From contig JAJRVV010000174.1 in NCBI GenBank assembly GCA_024277135.1, forward strand, positions 1 through 42,130: a stretch of 42,130 nucleotides of DNA, read 5' to 3'. Every line of letters begins with the position of its first letter. Position 1 is the first letter of the stretch. This DNA is from Chloroflexota bacterium (GTDB lineage: Bacteria; Chloroflexota; Anaerolineae; Promineifilales; Promineifilaceae). Of this stretch, positions 7,010 to 14,599 are shown piece after piece. The position numbers were made by a program, and so were the translations under genes. A model generated the notes under the pieces. That model ran no database searches, was not told where the DNA came from, and saw only the letters and a program-made list of their open reading frames with translations.

Positions 7010-7987
7010 TTAATTTCCTGTCACGGAGTAATGCAGCACACCATCCATTTCATGCTCGATGACACGGCCGTCCGCAATGAGCAGGTCGAGATAGCCGATG
7101 AGCATCCACAATCCGGCGAATTGGATTTGCATGGGACGGCCGGCGTACATTTTTTCGATGAGGGCGACGGCCGTATCCACTCCCTGCGCCACCCAATCAA
7201 AACACTCTTCTTGGCGCTGGAGAATACGCGCTCGTTGTTTGGCGATGACGACGCGGTGTTGGTCGAAGGGACGGCCGTGTCCCGGATACACCTGGTCAAT
7301 TTCCAGCGCAGCCGCCAAATCAAGCGACTCCAGAAATTTGGGCAGCGCCGGAACTCGTTTTTGGCCGTTTGGCGGCGTTTCCACCACCGGCGTCGGCGCT
7401 TTGGCCAGCAGCATGTCAGCCGAGAGAAACTGGCGCGTTTCCGGCTGGTAGAAACAGGTCTGGTGGCTGGCATGGCCGGGGGTGTGGATGACCCGCCAGG
7501 AGAGGCCGCCTATTTCCAGGCAGTCGGTCAGCGAAAAGGTGTGGACGCGGTTGGCGGGGACGGTATCGGCCGTTTGCGCGGTTTCGCGCATGTAAGCGAC
7601 GACCATCTCGATCATGGCTGGGGGGACGCCGCTTTTGGGCAGAAAATCATGCTGGTAGTAGCTGATCCGCCGCTGCCACATCTGGTCCCCAGCCACCAGC
7701 CACGGCCGTCCCAGTTCCGACACCCAAATCTGGGCATGGTTCGTTTCAGCAATCTGCCCGGCCAGGCCATAGTGATCCACGTGGGCATGGGTGATGATGA
7801 CCCGGCGCAGGTCGGCGGCCGTCAACCCATGCGCCGCCAATCCGGCCAGCAACGCTTGCCAGCTCGCCTCGGAACGCGCGCCGCAGTCCACCAGCGCCGG
7901 TTCCGGTTCGATGAACAGGTAAGCGTTGACCGAACCCAGGGCAAACGGGGTGGGCAGCTCAATCCGAATCGGTTGCGTCATTTTCAT
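7010..7987 (-). CDS. MBL-fold metallo-hydrolase
   Basis: The 325-residue protein has the full metallo-beta-lactamase metal set: THAHVDH (HxHxDH), HTPGHAS, the Asp of FLSADMLL and the final His of YPGHG. It would bind two metal ions and hydrolyse an ester or thioester; the C-terminal ~70 residues (QRQEECFDWVAQGVDTAVAL) resemble the small winged-helix end of the LACTB2/glyoxalase-II-like subgroup. The substrate cannot be read from the sequence. The start at 7987 (MKMTQPIRIE) is chosen because upstream residues are the shadow of the preceding gene; ATG at 7981 is an alternative. Its 5' end overlaps the membrane-protein gene by 29 bases, which suggests translational coupling in one operon with the membrane protein and the broken Nudix gene. 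Confidence 0.85.
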   Translation of the reverse strand: MKMTQPIRIELPTPFALGSVNAYLFIEPEPALVDCGARSEASWQALLAGLAAHGLTAADLRRVIITHAHVDHYGLAGQIAETNHAQIWVSELGRPWLVAGDQMWQRRISYYQHDFLPKSGVPPAMIEMVVAYMRETAQTADTVPANRVHTFSLTDCLEIGGLSWRVIHTPGHASHQTCFYQPETRQFLSADMLLAKAPTPVVETPPNGQKRVPALPKFLESLDLAAALEIDQVYPGHGRPFDQHRVVIAKQRARILQRQEECFDWVAQGVDTAVALIEKMYAGRPMQIQFAGLWMLIGYLDLLIADGRVIEHEMDGVLHYSVTGN

Positions 7988-8405
7988 TGTTGGCCGCCAA
8001 ATCCGGTTCCAGCACATCGGCGGCGAATAAATCGCGCGCGGACGGCCGCATCAACACCACAAGGGTGAACACGCCCAAAACCGTGCCAAAAGGCATGAAC
8101 AGGGTGCTGATACCAGCTATCACCAGACAGTACATCCGGTTTCGCCGGGTGGATAGGAAGCGACCGGCCAGCGCTATTGCCACTGCCAATGCCCAGCCCA
8201 GCCCCATGAAGGCGGCGGCAAACAGCACGAAAAACAAGCCCATCAACCGGGGCGGCGCATCTGGGCCGCTGCCAAAGCCGCCGAAGAGCATGGTCAGCCC
8301 GATGGTCAGGTGGAATATAGGAAAACAGGAAAACAGGCCGATTAAACCGGCCACAATATAATGAAAAATGGAAAGGAGTGTCAGTTGTTCCCGGTCGTCA
8401 TTCAT
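7959..8405 (-). CDS. four-helix membrane protein, unknown function
   Basis: The 148-residue protein starts at ATG 8405 (MNDDREQLTLLSIFHYIVAG) after a G-rich ribosome site (GGGGG). Four hydrophobic segments (about residues 10-32, 38-60, 68-92 and 100-125) precede a hydrophilic, acidic tail (DVLEPDLAANNENDATDSD). It resembles widespread hypothetical membrane proteins of Chloroflexota and Acidobacteriota that begin in the same way (LSIFHYIVAGLxxLFSCFPIFHL); no function is known to me. It overlaps the Nudix remnant upstream by 8 bases and the MBL gene downstream, so all three form a tight minus-strand operon. Confidence 0.75.
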   Translation of the reverse strand: MNDDREQLTLLSIFHYIVAGLIGLFSCFPIFHLTIGLTMLFGGFGSGPDAPPRLMGLFFVLFAAAFMGLGWALAVAIALAGRFLSTRRNRMYCLVIAGISTLFMPFGTVLGVFTLVVLMRPSARDLFAADVLEPDLAANNENDATDSD

Positions 8406-8922
8406 CACGTACCCCCTGATCCAGAATTGGTTGCAGCGGCAGGTTTTCGTCCCGCCATAATCGGAATAAATCAATCGCCCGCGCCAGCATCCAGGGCTGG
8501 GCGGTTACATGCAATTGGTGTTGACCTGATTGTAATTCATCCAGCGAAAACCAGCATATTTCGCTGCCGGCCATGTCATCGCCCGGTACAATCGACCCGC
8601 CCTCGTAGGCCAGCAGCGAGTAGACGCCGACCATAAAACGCACTTTTTGGTCGTAGTGGAAGCTTTGGGCGTGGACGACGCCGAGCGGCCGTACCCGCAC
8701 ATCTGGCCCCAACTCTTCCGCCATTCCCCGCAGCGTGCCATCCTGCACCGTCTCCCCCGCTTCTAATGCGCCGCTCACCGTTTGCCATCCTTGCTGCCGG
8801 GTGGGGCTGCTCAGTAGCAAAATTTGCTCCTGCTCGTTAATGAGGATGGCTTATAGGGCGATGGGGTTGGTGGCGAACGGCCGTCCATTTTGGGCGCGAA
8901 TGACCGGTTGTGGTGCAATCAT
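8398..8922 (-). pseudogene. Nudix hydrolase with an in-frame stop
   Basis: A continuous Nudix reading frame starts at ATG 8922 (MIAPQPVIRAQNGRPFATNP) but meets TAA at codon 24 (8853-8851). Downstream the frame resumes with AILINEQEQILLLSSPTRQ and the Nudix box GALEAGETVQDGTLRGMAEE. Compared with G-x5-E-x7-R-E-U-x-E-E-x-G-U, the Glu after Arg is Gly; that Glu normally takes part in metal binding and catalysis. One base change (TAA to TAC or TAT) would restore the frame. Two independent defects suggest decay rather than a sequencing error, although a shorter protein starting from TTG 8820 could still be made (140 residues). Full length would be 174 residues. It heads the operon with the membrane protein and MBL hydrolase. 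Confidence 0.7.
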
Positions 8923-8970
8923 AAATCGTTGAGTCTTTTGATGGTTGTGCGGTTACAAATCTATTGCTTG

Positions 8971-9282
8971 TCACAAACAATTTTCAGCCGCCAACAAATC
9001 AGGAGCAGACAAATGCCCCACATGATGAACAACAAGCGTTGGTTCAATTGCCGCAATTTTGGGACGAACAAATGAGGGTTTGGGCAAACCGGCTTCTGCC
9101 CAATTCGTGAGCAGGCAGTCTAATGGGGGATGCGCTTTGCTCACCTGCGAGGAGACATAAGCTAACAACAATTCTGAGCGGGTTTCGTGGTATATGCTGA
9201 TAACGATGGTCGGGCGGGTTTTAACGGCCGTCAAATCGGTAAACGGAAACGGAATGAGAACGACATCACTGCGCCGGTACAT
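8971..9282 (-). CDS. MazF/PemK-family toxin
   Basis: The 103-residue protein starts at ATG 9282 (MYRRSDVVLIPFPFTDLTAV) and shows the family N-terminus: DVVLIPFPFTD, then KTRPTIVIS. In MazF the Arg-Pro of the second block lies in the RNA-binding site; this family cleaves single-stranded RNA as an endoribonuclease. The middle (SFVRPKIAAIEPTLV) matches the conserved second block. The longer ATG at 9342 is rejected, because those residues are the shadow of the antitoxin gene. The start overlaps the antitoxin's 3' end by 17 bases, a common arrangement of translationally coupled toxin-antitoxin pairs. Confidence 0.8.
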   Translation of the reverse strand: MYRRSDVVLIPFPFTDLTAVKTRPTIVISIYHETRSELLLAYVSSQVSKAHPPLDCLLTNWAEAGLPKPSFVRPKIAAIEPTLVVHHVGHLSAPDLLAAENCL

Positions 9283-9373
9283 TGCAGAGGTCTTTCCAGT
9301 TGTCGTAGACAGCATCATCTGGATTGTTCCAATCAGCTTCAAATGCGGTCAGGGATAACTGCTGCCAATCCAT
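9266..9373 (-). CDS. small antitoxin partner of MazF-type toxin
   Basis: A 35-residue acidic protein (MDWQQLSLTAFEADWNNPDD onward, ending NWKDLCNVPAQ) is encoded directly before the toxin and overlaps it by 17 bases. GAGGTG lies nine bases before ATG 9373; a GTG at 9385 would add four residues. The pattern DW-x4-L-x2-F-x3-W-x5-DAVYD-x-W is one I associate with short antitoxins coded next to MazF-like toxins: there is no DNA-binding domain, only an acidic, aromatic peptide that could wrap the toxin. The whole pair lies on the minus strand in a 400-base stretch. The assignment rests on position and composition. Confidence 0.65.
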   Translation of the reverse strand: MDWQQLSLTAFEADWNNPDDAVYDNWKDLCNVPAQ

Positions 9374-9458
9374 TTCGTCGTTCACCTCAGTGGAAACCAC
9401 GCTGTCAAGCAGCCATTTAGCTAATAAAATTCTGGTAGATGATTAAAATCCGCAGGAG

Positions 9459-10649
9459 TTAAGGTTTAACAGAAAGCGTTTCCATTGCCTGCGCCAGGTC
9501 GGCGATGAGGTCGGCAGCGTCTTCCATGCCTACGGAGAGGCGCACCAGACCGGGCATGACGCCGCTGGCGGCGATTTCGGCGTCGCTTTGCCCGGCGGAA
9601 ATGGTGCTGGCCGGATGGGTGATGAGGGAGTGGACGCCGCCCAAACTGACGGCCAGTTTGATCAGGTTGACCTTTTGCAGCAGGCGATACCCGGCGGCAC
9701 GGCCGTCGCGCAAATCAAAGCAAACCATCCCGCCAAAACCGCCCGGCATCTGCGCTTGCGCCAGTTGGTGTTGGGGATGGGATGGCAGGCCGGGATAGTA
9801 CACCTGGCGCACGGCCGGATGTTCTTGCAAAAACTGGGCCACTTTCTGCCCATTCTGGTTATGCCGCGCCATGCGCAGGCCAAACGTCTTCAAGCCCCGT
9901 TGCAACAGCCACGCCTCCATCGGATGCAGCGCCCCGCCCAACATCACATGCGTGTGCCACATCCGCCCGATTTTCTCGGCGTCGCTGACCAGTGCGCCGG
10001 CCACCACATCGGAATGACCGGCCAGGTATTTGGTGGCGCTGTGCAGCACGATGTCCACGCCCAAATCGAGCGGCCGTTGGTTGAAGGGGGTGGCGAAGGT
10101 GTTGTCGGCGGCGGTGAGGATGTGGTGATCGCGGGCCAGTTGGGCCACGGCCGTCAAATCCGTCAGGTTCAGCGTGGGATTGGCCGGGCTTTCCAGGTAG
10201 ATGAGCCTGGTGTTGGGGCGGATGGCGGCGGCGAAGGCGGCCGTGTCCGTCTGCTCTACAAACGTCGTCTCAATGCCCCACTGCGGCAGCTTGCGCCGCA
10301 GCATTCGGGTCGTGGTCGGGTAATGGGTTTTTTGGGCGACGACGTGATCCCCCTGCTTCAAGTAGGTCAGAAAAACGAGGGAGATGGCGGCCATGCCGGA
10401 AGCGACGGCCAGCGCCGCCGCCCCATGCTCCAGCGCGGCCACGGCGGCTTCCACCTGCTTGGTGTTGGGGGTGGCGTAACGGCCGTAAAACTGGGGATGC
10501 GCCTCGCTCGCCATCGCCGCCGCGATCTCATCCGGGCGCTCAAAGCGAAAGGTGGCGCTCTGGAAAATGGGGCTGGAAACGGCCGTGGTCCGGTTTTCTT
10601 CATCCCCGGCATGAATCAACTGCGTGTTCAATCCAATTTCATCCTTCAT
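9459..10649 (-). CDS. Cys/Met-metabolism PLP enzyme (gamma-synthase/lyase type)
   Basis: The 396-residue protein belongs to the cystathionine gamma-synthase / methionine gamma-lyase family (fold type I, PLP). The PLP lysine is Lys207 in SATKYLAGHSD; RYATPNT supplies the phosphate-binding Tyr-Arg segment, and ASGMAAIS and LESPANPT are typical blocks. The substrate (cystathionine synthesis, cleavage, or methionine lysis) cannot be fixed by motif. A second family member lies at 39685-40833. The start ATG sits inside a run of three TTCATCC heptamers, nine bases after the stop of the tandem Nudix gene on the same strand, so the two are probably co-transcribed. Confidence 0.88.
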   Translation of the reverse strand: MKDEIGLNTQLIHAGDEENRTTAVSSPIFQSATFRFERPDEIAAAMASEAHPQFYGRYATPNTKQVEAAVAALEHGAAALAVASGMAAISLVFLTYLKQGDHVVAQKTHYPTTTRMLRRKLPQWGIETTFVEQTDTAAFAAAIRPNTRLIYLESPANPTLNLTDLTAVAQLARDHHILTAADNTFATPFNQRPLDLGVDIVLHSATKYLAGHSDVVAGALVSDAEKIGRMWHTHVMLGGALHPMEAWLLQRGLKTFGLRMARHNQNGQKVAQFLQEHPAVRQVYYPGLPSHPQHQLAQAQMPGGFGGMVCFDLRDGRAAGYRLLQKVNLIKLAVSLGGVHSLITHPASTISAGQSDAEIAASGVMPGLVRLSVGMEDAADLIADLAQAMETLSVKP

Positions 10650-10658
10650 CCTTCATCC
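10638..10658. repeat. three TTCATCC heptamers across a start codon
   Basis: TTCATCC occurs three times in tandem (10638-10658; GGATGAA on the coding strand). The array contains the ATG of the PLP enzyme gene and supplies its ribosome-binding purines (AAGGATGAAGG). A shorter copy occurs near 30680. Confidence 0.75.
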
Positions 10659-11660
10659 TTAAATAATCACGTACCCGTCATCCAGGCAATCCAACAGCGG
10701 CAGCGCCAGACGGCCGTAATACTTCCCTACCCTTTCCCGCGCCTCGTCCGCCGTCAGCCACGCCATCTCCGCAATTTCGTCCTCCTGGCGCACGGCCGTG
10801 CCGCCCGCCAACCGGGCGCGGAAAGTGACGCCGACGTTCTTCACCCGGTCGCCGTTGGGGTAGGTGTGGTGGAAATGGGGGGCGCTGTAGACGGCGATGA
10901 TCCGCTCCAGCGCGATTTCGTAGCCGGTTTCCTCGCGCACTTCGCGCACGGCCGTATGCGCCGCATTCTCGCCCAAATCGCAATACCCGGCGGGGAAAAC
11001 CCAGGCGCCATTGTCGGCTCGTTTGGTCATCAGCAGACGGCCGTCGTCACGCATGATGACAGCCGTCGCCCCCACGCCGATGTAGGTGTCATGGCCGATG
11101 TGTTGGCGGACGGCGGCGATCTGGTCTTGGGGACGGCCGTTGACAAAGGGAGCGCGGAACGTGGGCGGCCCGCCAGCCAGCGCATCCCGAATTTTATCCC
11201 GATACCAGTGGGGGATGTTCAGCCCGGCCATCTCTTCCGGCGCAAAAAAGCGCACGTCATGCGACTCTACGCCATCCGCTTGCAGTTCACCGCCATTCAC
11301 CTGCCCGGCAAAGCAGAAGCTGAACTGCTGCACCTCATCGCCGTTGGGGTAAGCATGGTCGTAATGGGGATCGGTATAGACGCCCACCAGACGCAGCGGC
11401 CCGGCCGTCAGCCCCGTTTCTTCCAGCAGCTCCCGCCGGGCGCAGCTTTCGATGTCCTCGCTCAGTTCCAACGCGCCGCCGGACAAACCCCACACGTCAA
11501 AATCGGCGCGGCGCTGCAGCAGGAGACGGCCGTGCCCATCAAACAACGCAATCCCGCCAAATACCAAAAAAATCTTGCGCCGCCCTACCCGCTCCCGAAT
11601 CCAGCGGATATAGTTAGCCGTTACCTGTTGATTGTTGATTGTTGACTGTTTCTCGCTCAT
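10659..11660 (-). CDS. protein with two complete Nudix domains
   Basis: The 333-residue protein carries two Nudix hydrolase domains in tandem. Box 1 (residues 62-84, GALELSEDIESCARRELLEE) and box 2 (225-247, GYCDLGENAAHTAVREVREE) both fit G-x5-E-x7-REUxEExGU fully, so both could bind Mg and hydrolyse nucleoside-diphosphate-X compounds. Each half is followed by a similar block (VYTDPHYDHAYPNGDEV; VYSAPHFHHTYPNGDRV), showing internal duplication. The N-terminus ([20 protein letters not shown]) is partly encoded by a CAACAAT heptamer repeat. No alternative start exists in the following 25 codons. The gene is divergent from the DMT transporter gene and probably shares a message with the PLP enzyme. 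Confidence 0.85.
   Translation of the reverse strand: MSEKQSTINNQQVTANYIRWIRERVGRRKIFLVFGGIALFDGHGRLLLQRRADFDVWGLSGGALELSEDIESCARRELLEETGLTAGPLRLVGVYTDPHYDHAYPNGDEVQQFSFCFAGQVNGGELQADGVESHDVRFFAPEEMAGLNIPHWYRDKIRDALAGGPPTFRAPFVNGRPQDQIAAVRQHIGHDTYIGVGATAVIMRDDGRLLMTKRADNGAWVFPAGYCDLGENAAHTAVREVREETGYEIALERIIAVYSAPHFHHTYPNGDRVKNVGVTFRARLAGGTAVRQEDEIAEMAWLTADEARERVGKYYGRLALPLLDCLDDGYVII
11626..11650. repeat. CAACAAT-type heptamer array in the Nudix gene start
   Basis: Three to four heptamers of the form TGTTGAT/TGTTGAC (CAACAAT family on the other strand) cover codons 4-12 of the tandem Nudix gene. The same heptamer occurs at 19103-19144 and near 26037-26060. Confidence 0.75.
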
Positions 11661-11707
11661 CCGCTGCCTTTTGCCTTTCCTTTACAACTACTGTACAACT
11701 CTCGCTC

Positions 11708-12607
11708 ATGCGTACCAACCCTCAAATTCGAGCCACCCTGATTCTGGTTCTGGGCGTCATCAGCCTGGGATTTTCCGGCATCTTCGTCAGTTGGGCGAAT
11801 GCGCCGGGGGCTGTCACTGGATTTTACCGGATGAGCAGCGCCGCGCTGGTCCTTTCCCCACTGTTTGTCCGCCGGATTCGCCGCCAGAAGGGGCTGCCCC
11901 GGCGGGAAGCGGCGTTGGCGGTGGCGGGCGGTCTCTTTTTTGGGGGAGACCTGATTTTTTGGAACAGCGGCATCCTGATCAGCGGCGCGGCCAATCCCAC
12001 GTTGATGGGAAACACGTCGCCGTTGTGGGTGGGGCTGGGCGCCTATCTCTTTTTCCGCGAGCGGCAGAACCGCACGTTTTGGGCGGGGGTGGCGCTGGCG
12101 ATGGCGGGCGCGGCCGTGATTTTGGGACGGGATGCGCTGAATGGTGTGGGGCTGGGGACGTTGTTTGGCCTGCTGGCGGGCATGTTTTATGGCGGCTATT
12201 TTTTGGTGATGGAGGCGGGACGGCGGCAGTTGGATGCGCTGACATCGTTTTGGCTGGCGCTGGTTAGCGGGTCGTTGCTGCTGCTAATCGTGTCGTTGCT
12301 CTTAGGCCAGCCGTTGACCGGGTATTCCCGCTTCACCTATCTCAATTTTGTGGCGCTGGGGCTGGTGGTGCAGGCGTTTGGGCAATTGGCGTTGAATTAT
12401 GCGCTGGGGTATTTGCCCGCTTCGATTGTGTCGCCGACGGCGTTGGGGCAGCCGGTGTTGACGGCCGTACTCGCCATTCCGCTGTTGGGCCAGCCGCTCC
12501 ATTTTTGGCAGGTGGTGGGGGGCGTGATTGTGCTGGCGGGGGTGTTGCTGGTGCATCGCAGCCGGTTTGTGCGATCCAAAAAGCCGAGCATTAGCAACAC
12601 GGATTAG
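11708..12607 (+). CDS. EamA/DMT-family transporter
   Basis: The 299-residue membrane protein has ten predicted helices in two EamA repeats (first ~10-140, second ~155-290), as in RhaT/YdcZ-like drug/metabolite exporters. Typical features are GFYRMSSAALVL at the end of helix 2, LIFWNSGI and NTSPLWVGLGAYLFFRERQN in the first repeat, and SPTALGQPVLTAVLAIPLLG in the second. The substrate is unknown; many relatives export amino acids or metabolites. The start at 11708 (MRTNPQIRATLI) is chosen over an ATG at 11639, which would begin inside the divergent Nudix gene. The last codons (SISNTD) are encoded by the ACGGAT repeat that also forms the terminator-like hairpin. Confidence 0.88.
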   Translation: MRTNPQIRATLILVLGVISLGFSGIFVSWANAPGAVTGFYRMSSAALVLSPLFVRRIRRQKGLPRREAALAVAGGLFFGGDLIFWNSGILISGAANPTLMGNTSPLWVGLGAYLFFRERQNRTFWAGVALAMAGAAVILGRDALNGVGLGTLFGLLAGMFYGGYFLVMEAGRRQLDALTSFWLALVSGSLLLLIVSLLLGQPLTGYSRFTYLNFVALGLVVQAFGQLALNYALGYLPASIVSPTALGQPVLTAVLAIPLLGQPLHFWQVVGGVIVLAGVLLVHRSRFVRSKKPSISNTD

Positions 12608-12674
12608 ACGGATGATACGGATAGATACGGATTTTTTTATCCGTGAAAATCCGTCATATCCGTGTCATCCGTGT
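12597..12674. repeat. ACGGAT repeat array forming a long hairpin
   Basis: Four ACGGAT units (12597-12632), a T6-7 loop, and four complementary ATCCGT units (up to 12674) fold into an imperfect stem of ~35 bases. It separates the converging DMT and patatin genes and can act as a bidirectional terminator. The DMT stop codon lies within the first arm. Confidence 0.75.
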
Positions 12675-12682
12675 ACCTATTT

Positions 12683-13603
12683 TTAAGCAAAGTGTTTGCC
12701 CAGCCAGACGGCCGTGTCCGCCAAATCCTCTTTCCGCGCCACCTCCACCAACCGGCGCAGGTGGGCCAGCCCATCCAGATGAACTGCTTCAGACAGCAAA
12801 GGGTACAGCCGGTGATACCGTTGGCCTAAAAATTGGCGGCATTGGAAATCCACCAGACTGACATCATTGCCCCAGGTCACATCCAGCAGGCGCATATCCC
12901 GCCCCCACTGCGCCGCGCCCCAATCGCCGTCGCCCGTTTCCGCATCCGGCAAAAAGTGGGCGTTCAGCCCGGTTCCTACCGAGAGCATGACTGCATCGTC
13001 CAGCGATTGACCCGCCGCCATCGCCTGCGCCAGGGCGCACATGGCCGGGTTTCTGACGACCACGCCGCCATCCACATACCCCTGGTAGATGGGGAAGTAG
13101 ATGGGGGCGGCGCTGGTGCGCAAGGCCGCGTCCACGATTTTTTCGTCGGCGTCGGAACCGGGGCCGGGGAAGTTGTGGAAAAATTTCGGCTTCCAGGTGC
13201 GGAACCGGCCCAGGCCGCTTTCGGCTTCGCTGTCCAGGTCGAAGGCGGCGATGAGGACTTTTTGGGGCAGGTCGCCCAGGGTTTGGTCGCCAAAGAGCAG
13301 GGTGAGGGAGGCGATGAGGTTGGCGTTGTCGTAGTGGGCGGCGGTTTGGCCCGGAATTTTGTCGGCGGCGGCGGGGGCGTTGGCGAAGACGGCCGTGCCC
13401 GAAGCCTCATAACTGCGGGTGATGTCGGCCGGCGAATAGCCGGCGGCCAGCGACAGCGCCAAAATGCCGCCGATGGATGTGCCGGCGATCAAATCTACTT
13501 CGTTGAGAAAACCGGGCTGGAGGCCGTCTATCCGTTCCAGCAAAATAGAGGTGAGCAGGCCGCGAATGCCGCCGCCGTCGAGCGAGACGATGCGATAAGT
13601 CAT
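12683..13603 (-). CDS. patatin-like phospholipase
   Basis: The 306-residue acyl hydrolase has all patatin marks: DGGGIRG (oxyanion hole, residues ~9-15), the nucleophile elbow GTSIG (Ser at ~43) in AGTSIGGILAL, and the catalytic Asp in YVDGGVVVRNP (~185). It has no signal peptide, so it acts inside the cell on phospholipids or other acyl esters. Bacterial relatives range from lipid-turnover enzymes to CBASS effectors (CapV), but no nucleotide cyclase lies nearby, so a defence role is unsupported. It follows the 116-residue hypothetical gene by 10 bases on the same strand, so the two are probably co-transcribed. Confidence 0.9.
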   Translation of the reverse strand: MTYRIVSLDGGGIRGLLTSILLERIDGLQPGFLNEVDLIAGTSIGGILALSLAAGYSPADITRSYEASGTAVFANAPAAADKIPGQTAAHYDNANLIASLTLLFGDQTLGDLPQKVLIAAFDLDSEAESGLGRFRTWKPKFFHNFPGPGSDADEKIVDAALRTSAAPIYFPIYQGYVDGGVVVRNPAMCALAQAMAAGQSLDDAVMLSVGTGLNAHFLPDAETGDGDWGAAQWGRDMRLLDVTWGNDVSLVDFQCRQFLGQRYHRLYPLLSEAVHLDGLAHLRRLVEVARKEDLADTAVWLGKHFA

Positions 13604-13613
13604 GTTTTTTTCC

Positions 13614-13964
13614 TCAATCGGGGAATCGGTAAAAGTAATTATGTTCGCCGGTCAAAGTCGCCAGCCGCATGTGAATGGCACGGCCGTCATCCGCTTCATA
13701 AGCCACGGTAATTTTGCGCCCAATTAACTTACCCGCCAGCGCCCAATACTCTTTAGAAAAATCGGTGACATCGTGCAGCTTGCCATCCTTGTTTTCTTGG
13801 CGGCCGGCCAATAGTTCGGTGAGACGGATCACATATTTATCGGCGGCGTCTACATGGGCCAGCACTTGGGCCTGGAAGACCGCCCGCAAATAATCCTCAT
13901 TGGGTAGTTTCCAGGCGAACTGAACCGCGAATGTTTCATCTTTTTGATACTGTGCCGTCGGCAT
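13614..13964 (-). CDS. hypothetical protein upstream of patatin
   Basis: The 116-residue soluble protein (MPTAQYQKDETFAVQFAWKL onward) is not recognised. It is rich in charged and aromatic residues; a predicted beta-helix-beta layout ends in a beta-rich segment (KITVAYEADDGRAIHMRLAT, then GEHNYFYRFPD). No signal peptide, membrane helix or Cys is present. It ends 10 bases before the patatin ATG, so it is the first gene of a two-gene operon and could be a partner or regulator of that enzyme; this is inferred from position only. Confidence 0.65.
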   Translation of the reverse strand: MPTAQYQKDETFAVQFAWKLPNEDYLRAVFQAQVLAHVDAADKYVIRLTELLAGRQENKDGKLHDVTDFSKEYWALAGKLIGRKITVAYEADDGRAIHMRLATLTGEHNYFYRFPD

Positions 13965-14125
13965 TGTCCGATCAATCCTTTTGATAACTGTTTCTGCAAT
14001 AGTCCAACTTACCTATTTCAATTTCAAAGAATTAGACCAATAATACCTTGTATGTTTGACGGGGGAAAACCTGAACAGTTTTAGTATGATTACAGCAGGT
14101 TGTTCCGGCTCAGGTAGGGGTGTTT

Positions 14126-14506
14126 ATGGTGGCAGATATTTTAGTCATTGACGATGATCCAGTCATTCTCCGTTTGATGAAGCTGATCTTACAATTAGAA
14201 AACCACACAGTGACCACAGTAAGCAATGTGCCGGCGGCGTTTGCTTCCATGCAAACGAGTAAACCGGATTTGATTTGCTGTGATTTGATGATGCCGGAAA
14301 TCAGCGGCCTGGATTTCTTGTGGCAGCGACGTGACCATCCGCAGTTGAAAGAGATTCCGGTGATCGTGATCAGCGGGGCGGACGAGCCGGAGCTGTTTGA
14401 GCATGCGCGTGAATTGGGAGCCGCCACCTACCTGGAAAAACCGTTTACCAAAGGGGGGTTGATGGCCAAGATTGATGGCGTACTCTTGCCGCCAGTCGCT
14501 GGATGA
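14126..14506 (+). CDS. stand-alone response-regulator receiver domain
   Basis: The 126-residue CheY-like protein has only a receiver domain. Acidic pocket residues are in LVIDDDP (residues ~7-9), the phospho-acceptor Asp is in LICCDLMMPEISG (~52), the switch Ser is in VIVISGAD (~83) and the Lys is in YLEKPF (~105). There is no output domain, so it would act by protein-protein contact or phosphorelay. A stretch AGGTAGGGG precedes ATG 14126; a GTG at 14120 is in frame but too close to the ribosome site. No histidine kinase lies in the window. A strong terminator follows at 14543-14572. Confidence 0.9.
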   Translation: MVADILVIDDDPVILRLMKLILQLENHTVTTVSNVPAAFASMQTSKPDLICCDLMMPEISGLDFLWQRRDHPQLKEIPVIVISGADEPELFEHARELGAATYLEKPFTKGGLMAKIDGVLLPPVAG

Positions 14507-14542
14507 TGGGCACGGCCGTCGCCCGCCACTATCTAAAATCAA

Positions 14543-14572
14543 AAACACCCGGTGATGATTCACCGGGTGTTT
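14543..14572. terminator. bidirectional terminator between receiver gene and DsrE-like gene
   Basis: AAACACCCGGTGA (14543-14555), loop TGAT and TCACCGGGTGTTT (14560-14572) form a perfect 13-bp stem with A and T ends on both sides, placed between converging genes. Confidence 0.85.
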
Positions 14573-14599
14573 CATTTTGACCAGAAGGTAGATGCGTTT

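Noticed and set aside
6995..8068. 357-codon open frame on the plus strand
   Set aside because: Antisense shadow of the MBL hydrolase, which has a complete metal-binding set.
9588..11645. 685-codon open frame on the plus strand
   Set aside because: Runs antisense through two confidently identified genes (PLP enzyme, tandem Nudix); low-complexity His/Gly/Arg-rich product.
12683..13964. Patatin plus small gene as an anti-phage (CBASS-type) unit
   Set aside because: No nucleotide cyclase or other defence gene nearby, and the small gene is not recognised as one.
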